Source of the DNA: Bifidobacterium aemilianum
GTDB taxonomy: Bacteria > Actinomycetota > Actinomycetes > Actinomycetales > Bifidobacteriaceae
Direction of reading: 5' to 3'
Assembly: GCF_003315635.1 (NCBI RefSeq)
Contig: NZ_PDCG01000003.1
Coordinates: 267,641 to 331,640, forward strand
DNA length: 64,000 nucleotides
Shown: piece after piece, positions 57,035 through 64,000 of the stretch
How the letters are laid out: each line of letters starts with the position of its first letter
Numbering within the stretch: position 1 is the first letter of the stretch
Program-made: the position numbers and the translations under genes
The notes under the pieces: model-generated
The model's input: the letters and a program-made list of their open reading frames with translations, nothing else
The model's database searches: none
Told to the model about the DNA's origin: nothing

Positions 57035-57631
57035 ATGCACGTAATTTCAGGACGATTCAAGGGGTTGCCCCTGCCTGCCGCCAGGGCGGGCACCAGGCCG
57101 ACAACCGAGCGAACCAAGGAGGCCATCTTCTCCCGCTTGGAATCCCAGGGTGTTACTGCGGAGGCCAGGGTCCTCGATCTTTATGCGGGCACCGGTGCGC
57201 TGGGACTAGAGGCCCTCTCCCGGGGTGCCGATGCCTTGGTGGCGGTCGAGTCTTCCGACCCGGTGGCCATGACCCTGAGCAAGACCTTTCAAGCCCTAAA
57301 GAAGCAGCCTTCCTGGCGGCCTGATATGGAGGCACGGGTGGTCAGGCGCAAGGCAGAACAGTTCGTTGGGAGTGCGGCTGACGGGGGTGCGGATTCTGGT
57401 GCTTTCGATCTGATTTTCATAGACCCTCCCTACGCGCTCTCGACCGAGGACTGCGACGAACTGCTGCTCAAGCTGGTGGCAGGCGGCCTGGCGGCGCCGG
57501 ATGCGGTCATAGTGCTTGAGCGGTCCAAGCGTTCCGAACCGCCGACCCTGCCTGATGGCTGGGATATCGCCCAGCGCCGCGACTACGGCGAAACCACGGT
57601 CTTCTACGTGGAAGCTGTCGCAGCAGCCTAG
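57035..57631 (+). CDS. rsmD: 16S rRNA (guanine966-N2)-methyltransferase RsmD
   Basis: A 198-residue SAM-dependent methyltransferase. Signatures: VISGRFKGLPLPAA near the N-terminus, RPTTERTKEAIFSRLES, SAM loop VLDLYAGTGALGLEALSRG, and the catalytic FIDPPYAL. It modifies 16S rRNA during small-subunit assembly. It follows recG closely. Confidence 0.93.
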   Translation: MHVISGRFKGLPLPAARAGTRPTTERTKEAIFSRLESQGVTAEARVLDLYAGTGALGLEALSRGADALVAVESSDPVAMTLSKTFQALKKQPSWRPDMEARVVRRKAEQFVGSAADGGADSGAFDLIFIDPPYALSTEDCDELLLKLVAGGLAAPDAVIVLERSKRSEPPTLPDGWDIAQRRDYGETTVFYVEAVAAA

Positions 57632-57769
57632 GTCTTTGTGGAGAATCCGGGGACGGTTTTCGCATCAGCGAAACTGACTACCTCTCTTTTCAATGTATTG
57701 GCGGTGGACAATACTCTCCCGGCGAACAAGGGTGCTGGCTGCTGGTTGAAGTGTATACAGTACAGGTAG

Positions 57770-57788
57770 ATACCACGAATAGTGGTAT
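57770..57788. promoter_or_regulatory. Inverted repeat before the nitroreductase gene
   Basis: ATACCAC-GAATA-GTGGTAT is a perfect 7-bp inverted repeat 104 bp upstream of the start, right after promoter-like TATACAGTACAGG. It looks like an operator; no regulator gene is adjacent. Confidence 0.5.
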
Positions 57789-57891
57789 GTAATTGAATGA
57801 ACGAACAGACTCTACGAGGACTTGCCTCCAGGCCGTCAGGTCACTGGCATCCACCCCGCCAGCCTGACGTACACGACCCTATGGAGGAATC

Positions 57892-58494
57892 ATGTCCCAT
57901 ACCCTGACAGCTCTCGAATCCCGTCATTCCCAGTACGCGCTGGCAGGCACGTCCAAACTGGGCGACCAGGAGATCGTCGACAACATCGAACGCATCACGG
58001 TGGCCGTACCCAGCGCCTTCAACAACCAGTCCCAGCGGGCCGTGGTCCTCTTTGGAGAGGAGCACCATAAGCTGTGGGAGATTGTGCGCGAGACCCTGCG
58101 CAAGATTGCCAAGTCCGATGAGGCCTTCGCTCGGACCGACGCCAAGATTGACGGCTTTTCCGCCGCCCACGGCACCGTCATGTTCTTCGATGACACTGAC
58201 ACCACCAAGGCCGTTGCCGAGCAGAACCCGGCATATGCTGAGAACTTCCCGATCTGGGCCCAGCAGGCCAATGGTATGTTGCAGTTGTCGGTCTGGACTG
58301 CCCTTTCCGAAGAGGGGCTGGGGGCATCCATCCAGCATTACAACCCCCTGATCGATGCCGAGGTCCGGGAGACTTTCAGCATTCCCGAAAGCTGGCAGCT
58401 CCTGGCTGAGATGCCCTTTGGCGATATCGTCAGCGACACCGGCAACACCGAGCGAAAGGCGGCCGCTGACCGAGTCAAGGTGCTGGGACTCTGA
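57892..58494 (+). CDS. Nitroreductase-family flavoprotein (Frm2/YdgI-like)
   Basis: A 200-residue FMN oxidoreductase of the short Frm2/Hbn1-like nitroreductase class, which reduces nitro compounds or quinones and is linked to redox stress. Visible: ESRHSQYAL with the FMN phosphate Arg, VPSAFNNQSQRAVVLFGEEH, and NGMLQLSVWTALSEEGLGAS with IQHYNPLIDAEV. GGAGGAATC precedes ATG 57892. Its last 276 coding bases are repeated at 63722, so this gene marks the insertion point of the bacteriocin island; this copy is intact. A terminator follows directly. Confidence 0.88.
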   Translation: MSHTLTALESRHSQYALAGTSKLGDQEIVDNIERITVAVPSAFNNQSQRAVVLFGEEHHKLWEIVRETLRKIAKSDEAFARTDAKIDGFSAAHGTVMFFDDTDTTKAVAEQNPAYAENFPIWAQQANGMLQLSVWTALSEEGLGASIQHYNPLIDAEVRETFSIPESWQLLAEMPFGDIVSDTGNTERKAAADRVKVLGL

Positions 58495-58497
58495 GAT
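58219..58497 (+). repeat. Left copy of a 279-bp direct repeat
   Basis: The 3' part of the nitroreductase gene. It recurs at 63722-64000 with one mismatch (C at 58269, T at 63772). The right copy reaches the window edge, so the repeat may be longer there, but the left copy continues into the terminator. Confidence 0.95.
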
Positions 58498-58503
58498 ATG
58501 GTA

Positions 58504-58534
58504 ACTGGAGCATCTATATGGATGCTCCAGTTTT
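58504..58534 (+). terminator. Terminator after the nitroreductase gene
   Basis: ACTGGAGCATC (58504-58514) pairs perfectly with GATGCTCCAGT (58521-58531), followed by TTT. The stretch 58535-58640 contains no further feature. Confidence 0.88.
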
Positions 58535-58640
58535 GAGTAATGTGAGTTTGTGGGCGTGCTTTATGCGGATTCTGTCAATAGCGACAAAATAACACTGAGA
58601 ATGAACTGACTTACTGAATTACGAAGAACCTGTTATTGAT

Positions 58641-58811
58641 TCAGCCGCCGAATGCTTTTCTCCAACTATCGCGAGCACCATCACTAAGGCCTTTGAATCC
58701 CTGATATACTGGGTCAATGATTCCTAGCCATCCTGGGAGTTTTCCGCCGCCTTGTATCAGTTCCAATTCATTTTCTGACAAGGTTTGCTGGGAGTGAGAT
58801 ATGGTATTCAT
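58641..58811 (-). CDS. Double-glycine leader peptide, candidate bacteriocin peptide A
   Basis: A 56-residue peptide. Residues 1-22 are a classic GG leader: MNTISHSQQTLSENELELIQ then GG, matching the LSxxELxxIxGG pattern read by C39 exporters. The predicted mature peptide (residues 23-56, 34 residues) starts GKLPGWLGIIDPVYQGFKGL and ends WRKAFGG; it has no cysteine, is mildly cationic and could form an amphipathic helix. AGGAG stands 5 bases before the ATG. It lies 69 bp downstream of the second peptide on the same strand, so both probably share one transcript. Bacteriocin or signalling peptide cannot be told apart from sequence. Confidence 0.82.
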   Translation of the reverse strand: MNTISHSQQTLSENELELIQGGGKLPGWLGIIDPVYQGFKGLSDGARDSWRKAFGG

Positions 58812-58880
58812 TTTTGCTCCTGAATTATAAATTATATTGTTCTCTTTATGAAGACAATCTAGATGTCACCTGCCGTTAGG

Positions 58881-59060
58881 CTAATAACCATAAGAAGGGT
58901 AACCATTAGACCACCAAATTCGTTGTTTTCCTAGATAGGCAAGGCCGTCAACGTAATGTGATCCTACCCAGTACATAGAGTCGTAGAAAACATTGCCTTT
59001 ATTTCCGCCTTGTATCAGAGTTAAAGCATCGTCCGAAAGTGTTATAACGTTGTCGTTCAT
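58881..59060 (-). CDS. Double-glycine leader peptide, candidate bacteriocin peptide B
   Basis: A 59-residue peptide. Residues 1-19 form the leader MNDNVITLSDDALTLIQGG, closely like the leader of peptide A (TLS....L.LIQGG shared). The mature part (40 residues) begins NKGNVFYDSMYWVGSHYVDG and ends NGYPSYGY; it has three Trp and seven Tyr, no cysteine, and is weakly cationic. AAAGGA lies 8 bases before the ATG. It is the first gene of the minus-strand pair; TTGACA-like boxes at 59149-59154 and 59166-59171 (minus strand) may belong to its promoter, but no matching -10 box at ideal distance is evident. Together A and B look like a two-peptide (class IIb-like) bacteriocin. Confidence 0.82.
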   Translation of the reverse strand: MNDNVITLSDDALTLIQGGNKGNVFYDSMYWVGSHYVDGLAYLGKQRIWWSNGYPSYGY

Positions 59061-59236
59061 TGTACAATTCCTTTTGTGTATCTCCAGGCGAGTACTACAA
59101 TGCGCTTGCTCCAGATTAGGGCCAGCCTAAAGTAACATCATACAAATTGTCAAATTCTTGCTGGATGTCAATGCTATCGTGTTACGGTAATGAGTGTATT
59201 AGTACGATGGTTTTCGCTATAGTCAAAGGTGATGTC

Positions 59237-59794
59237 ATGAAGAACACAGTCTTATTGCGGTTTTCTTTTGTTCTGTTTAAAGTTCTTGAAGTCCTTAACT
59301 GGGTTAACTTTGGAATGTGCTTGTTTGTTATCCCTTTTTCCTTTTCAGGCAATAAACTTGCAATTAATGAAGCCGTCGATAAAGGTGTTGCCATTCAAAG
59401 TTCTTTATATGGTTTTAATTTTACTTTAAGCGACAGAGCAACATGGCATGGCAATGTTAGCTCAGTACTATATGCATTCGGTGGCGCAGCTATATTTTTC
59501 TTGGTGGCTACAGCGATGAAATGCTTATGCAAAGCTGTTAAAAAGATACAACAATTCACTGTGCTGAACAGGGCTTTTTCTGACGAATTCTTTCGACTTG
59601 TCCGCAAAATCGGCTACTGCTTTATTGCTGTGCCAATAGTTGGTTATGGCGTTTTTGCCATAAGTCTTATTCTCGTCACTTGTCGCGTAGCATCTGATGT
59701 TGTGGGTGCCACAACAAATTGTTCTTTGTTGGTGTGTGGATTGATTGCGTTGTGCTTTTCTGAACTATTTAGGAGTTCCGTCAAAAGTAAATAA
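59237..59794 (+). CDS. Four-helix membrane protein (DUF2975-like), candidate immunity protein
   Basis: A 185-residue hydrophobic protein, from ATG 59237 with AAAGGTGAT upstream (an in-frame ATG at 59147 has no site). Four membrane segments: near residues 5-35 (FVLFKVLEVLNWVNFGMCLF), 75-98 (VLYAFGGAAIFFLVATAMKC), 125-150 (CFIAVPIVGYGVFAISLILV) and 160-178 (SLLVCGLIALCFSELF). The layout resembles DUF2975 proteins. It sits divergent from the peptide pair and ahead of the exporter; small membrane proteins in this place usually give self-immunity. That role is inference from position; the family match is moderate. Confidence 0.6.
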   Translation: MKNTVLLRFSFVLFKVLEVLNWVNFGMCLFVIPFSFSGNKLAINEAVDKGVAIQSSLYGFNFTLSDRATWHGNVSSVLYAFGGAAIFFLVATAMKCLCKAVKKIQQFTVLNRAFSDEFFRLVRKIGYCFIAVPIVGYGVFAISLILVTCRVASDVVGATTNCSLLVCGLIALCFSELFRSSVKSK

Positions 59795-60081
59795 TTGAAT
59801 TGTTAAAGTTGCTTCCTGATTAAGCGTTTAAATTTTAGCCATAACGTTCAAACAAAATTAGGAAAGTGGATTGAGTATCTTCAAATTCATTTGGATTCGC
59901 AACACGGTCTATATAAACAGTGCTGTGGACTTGATCATTTGAATTATTGAGCGATTAAAGAAATTTGCTAAGGATTCGCGTCCTTCACTCAACGGTAACC
60001 ACGATAACCACCCGAAATGTGAATAATGCAGTGAAGGAACAGAATTCTGGGAATTGCATAACTGATGCTGATAGGAGATAC

Positions 60082-62235
60082 ATGTTTCGCCGATACACAT
60101 ACGTTTCTCAAGTCGATGAAAGAGATTGTGGGGTAGCCGCGCTAGCAACAATTGCTGGGCATTATGGCTCTTCTTATTCGCTAGCTCATCTGCGTGATCT
60201 TGCGAAGACTGACATGCAAGGTACAACGGCTTTAGGTATCGTAAAAGCTGCACAGAGCATTGGTTTCGAGACAAACGCTGTTAAGTCTGATATGAGTTTA
60301 TTCGATGAAGCGGACTTGCCATATCCATTCATTGTGCACACTGTAAACGAAGAAGGTGTCCAGCACTATGCTGTTATATATAAAGCGAGCCGCCACTCCC
60401 TTACGATTGCTGATCCTGACCCGAAAAAGGGTGTTTATAAAAGGGAAAAAAGTGATTTTTCCAAAGAATGGACTGGGGTAGTTCTGTTTATCGCTCCGGG
60501 ACCTCGGTTTCAGCCACATAACGAAAGCAGCAGAGGTTTATCGGGATTTGTCCCTTTGCTGCTAAAAAACAGGCAGCTAGTGACAAATGTTACGGTGGCA
60601 GCTTCACTGGTAACTGTTATTAATATTGTAGGGTCGTATTATCTGCAGGCGTTAATTGACTTGTATATCCCCGATCAAATGAAAATGACGTTAAGCATTG
60701 TGTCGCTTGGGTTGGTAGTGGCGTATGCCATACAGCAATTACTAACGTACGCACGGCAGTATTTACTACTTGTGCTTAGTCAGAGACTTTCTATTGACGT
60801 GCTGCTTTCATACATAAAGCATATATTTAAATTGCCCATGAGTTTCTTTTCAACGCGGCGCACTGGAGAAATAATCTCTAGATTTTCGGATGCCAACTCA
60901 ATTATTGATGCCTTAGGTAGCGCAATTATCACAGTGTTTTTGGACATCGGCTCATTAGTCATCGTCGGCTCAATCTTATGCATGCAGAACCCGACCCTAT
61001 TCTTTCTGATGCTTATCGCACTTCCTATGTATGGAGCAATAGTTTTTATCTTTGTTAAGCCTTTTAATAGGTTGAATAACGATTGTATGCAAGCTAATTC
61101 TATCGTCAGCTCCTCTGTAATTGAGGATATCAATGGAATAGAAACTATAAAAGCATTAAGCGCTGAACGTATTCGATATAAAAAAATTGATCATGAATTT
61201 GTCGAATATTTAGATAAAACTTTTAAATACGGTAAAACCGAAACACTTCAGGGTGTCCTGAAGACTGGCGTTCAGTTACTTCTGAATGTTGCTGTACTGT
61301 GGGTTGGGGCCAAACTAGTTATGGAGAATAGAATTAGCGTCGGACAGCTTATTACTTTCAATTCTTTGCTGAGCTATTTCACAAATCCACTTCTTAATAT
61401 TATTAATTTGCAAACTAAATTACAATCCGCAGAAGTTGCAAATAACCGATTGAATGAAATTTTCTTAGTAAAACCAGAAATGCATGATAGTGAAATAATT
61501 ACGGAGAAAAAATCTTTAAGCGGACCTATTGTGGTAGATAACGTTTCTTTTAAGTTCGGCTACGGTTCCAACACCCTGACTGAGATTAATTTGCGAGTTC
61601 AGCGTGGCGATAAAATAGCGATAGTTGGGCTGAGTGGCTCAGGTAAAACCACACTTGCGAAACTACTCGTGAATTTCTTCGAACCCACAGAGGGTTGCAT
61701 AACTGTCGGCCATGTGAACGTTTGTAATATTAATCTCAAAGTGTTAAGAGGCCATATTAATTATTTGCCGCAAGACCCCTATATTTTTTCGGGAACTATT
61801 TTAGAGAATCTCACACTCGGATTATCGGAAGGAGTGACACAAGATGACATTCTAAGAGCAGTAGAAATTGCGGAAATCAGGCAAGATATTGAAAAAATGC
61901 CGTTGAATTACCAGACGAAGTTAACCAGTGATGCGGCAGCTATTTCTGGTGGACAAAAACAGAGGATTGCTCTAGCACGAGCTTTGCTAGCTAATGCGCC
62001 AGTTATTATTCTCGATGAGGCAACTAGTAATCTCGATGTGGCAACAGAAAAGAAGATTGTTAGTAATTTGCTGGCTCTAACTGACAAAACTATAATATTT
62101 ATAGCTCACCGGCTCAGTGTCGCATCTAGATGTAATTCAATTTTGGTAATGGAGAATGGTCGAATCGTAGAACAAGGAACACATGAAGATCTAATGGATC
62201 AAAAGGGGCGATATTGTTCCTTGTTCTCTGATTGA
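60082..62235 (+). CDS. Peptidase-containing ABC transporter (C39, bacteriocin exporter)
   Basis: A 717-residue PCAT that cuts GG leaders and exports the mature peptide. Residues 1-140 form the C39 protease with triad C16 (VDERDCGVAAL), H95 (EGVQHYAVIY) and D111 (IADPDP). About 160-450 are six membrane helices (with FSTRRTGEIISRFSDAN). The C-terminal ATPase has Walker A GLSGSGKTT (G516 on), signature ISGGQKQRIALARAL (621 on), Walker B VIILDEATSNLD (D645, E646) and H-loop IAHRLS (H676). I chose ATG 60082 (AGGAG four bases before it) because MFRRYTYVSQVDERDCG is the family start; TTG 59965 would add an atypical 39 residues. All catalytic residues are intact. Confidence 0.94.
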   Translation: MFRRYTYVSQVDERDCGVAALATIAGHYGSSYSLAHLRDLAKTDMQGTTALGIVKAAQSIGFETNAVKSDMSLFDEADLPYPFIVHTVNEEGVQHYAVIYKASRHSLTIADPDPKKGVYKREKSDFSKEWTGVVLFIAPGPRFQPHNESSRGLSGFVPLLLKNRQLVTNVTVAASLVTVINIVGSYYLQALIDLYIPDQMKMTLSIVSLGLVVAYAIQQLLTYARQYLLLVLSQRLSIDVLLSYIKHIFKLPMSFFSTRRTGEIISRFSDANSIIDALGSAIITVFLDIGSLVIVGSILCMQNPTLFFLMLIALPMYGAIVFIFVKPFNRLNNDCMQANSIVSSSVIEDINGIETIKALSAERIRYKKIDHEFVEYLDKTFKYGKTETLQGVLKTGVQLLLNVAVLWVGAKLVMENRISVGQLITFNSLLSYFTNPLLNIINLQTKLQSAEVANNRLNEIFLVKPEMHDSEIITEKKSLSGPIVVDNVSFKFGYGSNTLTEINLRVQRGDKIAIVGLSGSGKTTLAKLLVNFFEPTEGCITVGHVNVCNINLKVLRGHINYLPQDPYIFSGTILENLTLGLSEGVTQDDILRAVEIAEIRQDIEKMPLNYQTKLTSDAAAISGGQKQRIALARALLANAPVIILDEATSNLDVATEKKIVSNLLALTDKTIIFIAHRLSVASRCNSILVMENGRIVEQGTHEDLMDQKGRYCSLFSD

Positions 62236-62248
62236 AAGGTGTATCTGT

Positions 62249-63610
62249 ATGAATGACAAAGAGTTCCTTGAAAGTTCGGAATATTACAGTCGAAGGTATG
62301 ATAACTTTTCCTCTTTGGTTATAATTCCTATTTTTTGTTTGGTTGTGGCGATGCTTATTTTTTCAGTCATAGGAAGAAGAGAAATTACAGTCAAATCGGT
62401 AGGGGAAATAGGGCCCGCTAAGATTACTGCACTTATTCAATCTACAAGCGGACAGAGCATTATAGTTAATAATCTTGTAGAAAATAAAGCAATCCACAAA
62501 GGGGATTTACTACTTGTATATGAGAATGCACATAATTCTATTCAGCTGGACGACTTACAGCACCAACTGGATATAACGAATCAGCGATATGAGATTTTGC
62601 AACTTTTAAAAAGCGGGATACAGAATGACAGTAGTCCTTTTCTTGACCCAGATGAATTTGGATACAGCTCACAGTTAGAGGATTACCGGGCGCAAGTGCA
62701 ATCTCTTAAAACTGAAGATAGCCAAAAGCATGAGTTTGTCGAAAATCAAAATCAATCGGTCGCTTTAACGAGACTTGCCATAGAGGGTCAGATAGCGTAT
62801 AATAAAAACCTTGTAGAGAAGTATGAAGAGCTTGAAAATGCGGTGAATGGAGAAAGTGCTTTATCTGAAAGCAATCCATTTAGTTCCAGTTATAAAGCGT
62901 ATCAAAGTCAAATAACGAACGATCCAGCGGAGAAAGATGTTATCTCCTCCCAGTTAATCAGCCAAATAGATTCAGCGGTGCAGAAGCTCAACGGTGCTAT
63001 TGACTCTTTGCAATTACAATTAGTCAGTAGTAGTTTTCAACCTAATCAAATGAATACCCAAAGTAAGCTTACTCAGTTAAAGGCTGAATTCCTGCTGAAC
63101 GCAGATAAGGAAATAACCAATATATCTGCTACTAAGTTAGAAATCCAGACTCAAATCGCTCTCGCGCAAATTACGAATGCTAAGGCGTCGGTAACGGCAC
63201 AGGCAGATGGAATAATCCATCTCAATGAAGAGGTGAGAGGAATGAGCAAGATACCTGAAGGCACAATAATCGGACAGATCTATCCTAACCTTAATGAGAA
63301 AACTAGGCTAAATATAACTTTAGAAATACCAGTTTCAGATATTGTGTCCGTTCAACTTGGGCAGGTAGTACGACTGAGCAATTATCGACATTCAGGAAAA
63401 CCGCTGATTCTAACCGGGGAAATATGTTCAATCGCTGCGTCTCCAACCCGAACAAAGCAGGGAAATTACTATAAAGTTATCGCAGCAACTACTTTGAAGC
63501 AGGAGCAATTAAAACAAGTACGCTACGGATACGAAGGCAAGACCGTTATTGTAACAGGCAATAAGTCATTCTTCAATTATTATAAAGACTTAATGTTGCA
63601 CGAAGATTGA
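62249..63610 (+). CDS. HlyD-like bacteriocin secretion accessory protein
   Basis: A 453-residue membrane-fusion-type protein like those paired with PCATs in Gram-positive bacteriocin loci (ComB/BlpB/PlnH type). One N-terminal membrane helix (about residues 22-43, SLVIIPIFCLVVAMLIFSVI), a lipoyl-like half motif (GDLLLVYEN), long coiled coils (about 70-300), and a return barrel (VTAQADGIIHLNEEVRGM, VSVQLGQVVRLSNYRHSGKP). It starts 13 bp after the exporter stop, clearly one operon. It should span the wall side of the exporter and guide the peptide out. Confidence 0.88.
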   Translation: MNDKEFLESSEYYSRRYDNFSSLVIIPIFCLVVAMLIFSVIGRREITVKSVGEIGPAKITALIQSTSGQSIIVNNLVENKAIHKGDLLLVYENAHNSIQLDDLQHQLDITNQRYEILQLLKSGIQNDSSPFLDPDEFGYSSQLEDYRAQVQSLKTEDSQKHEFVENQNQSVALTRLAIEGQIAYNKNLVEKYEELENAVNGESALSESNPFSSSYKAYQSQITNDPAEKDVISSQLISQIDSAVQKLNGAIDSLQLQLVSSSFQPNQMNTQSKLTQLKAEFLLNADKEITNISATKLEIQTQIALAQITNAKASVTAQADGIIHLNEEVRGMSKIPEGTIIGQIYPNLNEKTRLNITLEIPVSDIVSVQLGQVVRLSNYRHSGKPLILTGEICSIAASPTRTKQGNYYKVIAATTLKQEQLKQVRYGYEGKTVIVTGNKSFFNYYKDLMLHED

Positions 63611-63721
63611 TGATATTCGCTGGGAGTTGAGTACGATGCCTGTGTTGCTCGTTGAGGCCCAACTGAGTTGGTAGTAGCGGGAGGTTTGAACATCGTCCGC
63701 TGAGGGGTATGAGGCTATATT

Positions 63722-64000
63722 GAGCAGAACCCGGCATATGCTGAGAACTTCCCGATCTGGGCCCAGCAGGCTAATGGTATGTTGCAGTTGTCGGTCTGGA
63801 CTGCCCTTTCCGAAGAGGGGCTGGGGGCATCCATCCAGCATTACAACCCCCTGATCGATGCCGAGGTCCGGGAGACTTTCAGCATTCCCGAAAGCTGGCA
63901 GCTCCTGGCTGAGATGCCCTTTGGCGATATCGTCAGCGACACCGGCAACACCGAGCGAAAGGCGGCCGCTGACCGAGTCAAGGTGCTGGGACTCTGAGAT
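63722..64000 (+). pseudogene. Right copy of the repeat: 3' remnant of the nitroreductase gene
   Basis: 279 bp identical to 58219-58497 save one base (T at 63772, silent or near-silent). The reading frame is intact to the stop at 63997, but a TGA lies just upstream in frame (GTA TGA GGC TAT ATT), so there is no start: a 5'-truncated remnant of about 92 codons. The window ends inside or at the edge of this copy. Confidence 0.9.

Larger units (their letters stand above)
58498..63721. mobile_element. AT-rich bacteriocin island inserted at the nitroreductase gene
   Basis: About 5.2 kb bounded by the 279-bp direct repeats. From about 58535 to 63610 base composition and codon use are plainly AT-rich against the GC-rich host. 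Contents: two double-glycine peptides (minus strand), a membrane protein, a C39 ABC exporter and an HlyD-like accessory protein (plus strand). No integrase or transposase is present, so it may have arrived by homologous recombination or with help from elsewhere. The last ~110 bp before the right repeat (63611-63721) hold no gene and look more host-like. Confidence 0.75.

Noticed and set aside
59147..59236. An N-terminal extension of the membrane protein beginning at ATG 59147
   Set aside because: No ribosome site there, and it would run through the minus-strand promoter region of the peptide genes. ATG 59237 has a clear site.
59795..60081. A further peptide gene between the membrane protein and the exporter
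   Set aside because: I looked for a GG-leader frame on the plus strand and found none.
58219..64000. The repeats as ordinary integrase att sites
   Set aside because: No integrase gene, no tRNA target, and 279 bp is far longer than usual att cores. Homologous recombination fits better, though it is unproven.

Overview
The window is a high-GC actinobacterial chromosome segment, most probably Bifidobacterium and perhaps an insect-gut (B. asteroides-like) species. Supporting signs are the gene content, the HspR-type HAIR site before clpB, an IclR/NdgR-type regulator divergent from leuCD, and the rpsF-ssb-rpsR-rplI order. The species-level guess is inference only. Most of the window is ordinary core genome, but the last 5.5 kb is an AT-rich insertion with quite different codon use.

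Layout. 1-4.9 kb: two nucleoside hydrolase + MFS transporter pairs in tandem. 5-12.3 kb: a complete ribose system (rbsR, rbsACB, rbsD, rbsK), followed at 13-14 kb by prs, which makes PRPP from ribose 5-phosphate. Nucleoside hydrolysis, ribose uptake and PRPP synthesis therefore sit together. 14.2-16.1 kb: rpsF-ssb-rpsR-rplI. 16.2-24.6 kb: an amino-acid permease, tRNA-Lys, a DUF3152-type membrane protease-like protein, GluQ and YggS-type proteins that each carry a large low-complexity insert, an FAH-family enzyme and a minus-strand nuclease-like protein. 25.2-28.1 kb: clpB. 28.6-31.7 kb: csoR divergent from an unusual copper P-type ATPase that has a cupredoxin domain at one end, a YHS/TRASH domain at the other, and apparently no nucleotide-binding domain. 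32-33.9 kb: gltX, tRNA-Glu, tRNA-Gln. 35-57.6 kb: metallophosphoesterase, IclR regulator, leuCD, a lone Lrp ligand domain, a dihydroorotate-dehydrogenase-like enzyme, murA, plsC, gpsA, ddl, a CPBP membrane protease, a MscS channel, a beta-propeller lactonase-like protein, rpmB, a DHA2 drug exporter, recG and rsmD.

57.9-64 kb: a Frm2-like nitroreductase gene whose last 279 bp recur almost perfectly (one mismatch) at 63722-64000. Between the two copies lies a bacteriocin-type cassette: two small minus-strand peptides with double-glycine leaders (58641-58811 and 58881-59060), a divergent four-helix membrane protein (candidate immunity), a C39 peptidase-containing ABC exporter and its HlyD-like accessory protein. 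This looks like a complete two-peptide bacteriocin module acquired by transfer, and it is the most attractive system in the window.

Two dispersed non-coding repeat families are also unexplained. (1) At least nine bipartite elements in intergenic regions between 12.4 and 34.8 kb have inverted ends GRCTCACCC...GGGTGAGYC, an overall length of 81 bp (81 in six, 82 in two, 91 in one) and interiors that look unrelated. (2) A transposon-end-like motif, TATAGGAACTGAACGTGGTG, occurs in several copies just downstream of tRNA-Lys and of tRNA-Glu/Gln; one pair forms a 223-bp MITE-like unit and one copy runs into a perfect 28-bp palindrome. No transposase gene, CRISPR array or rRNA gene was seen.
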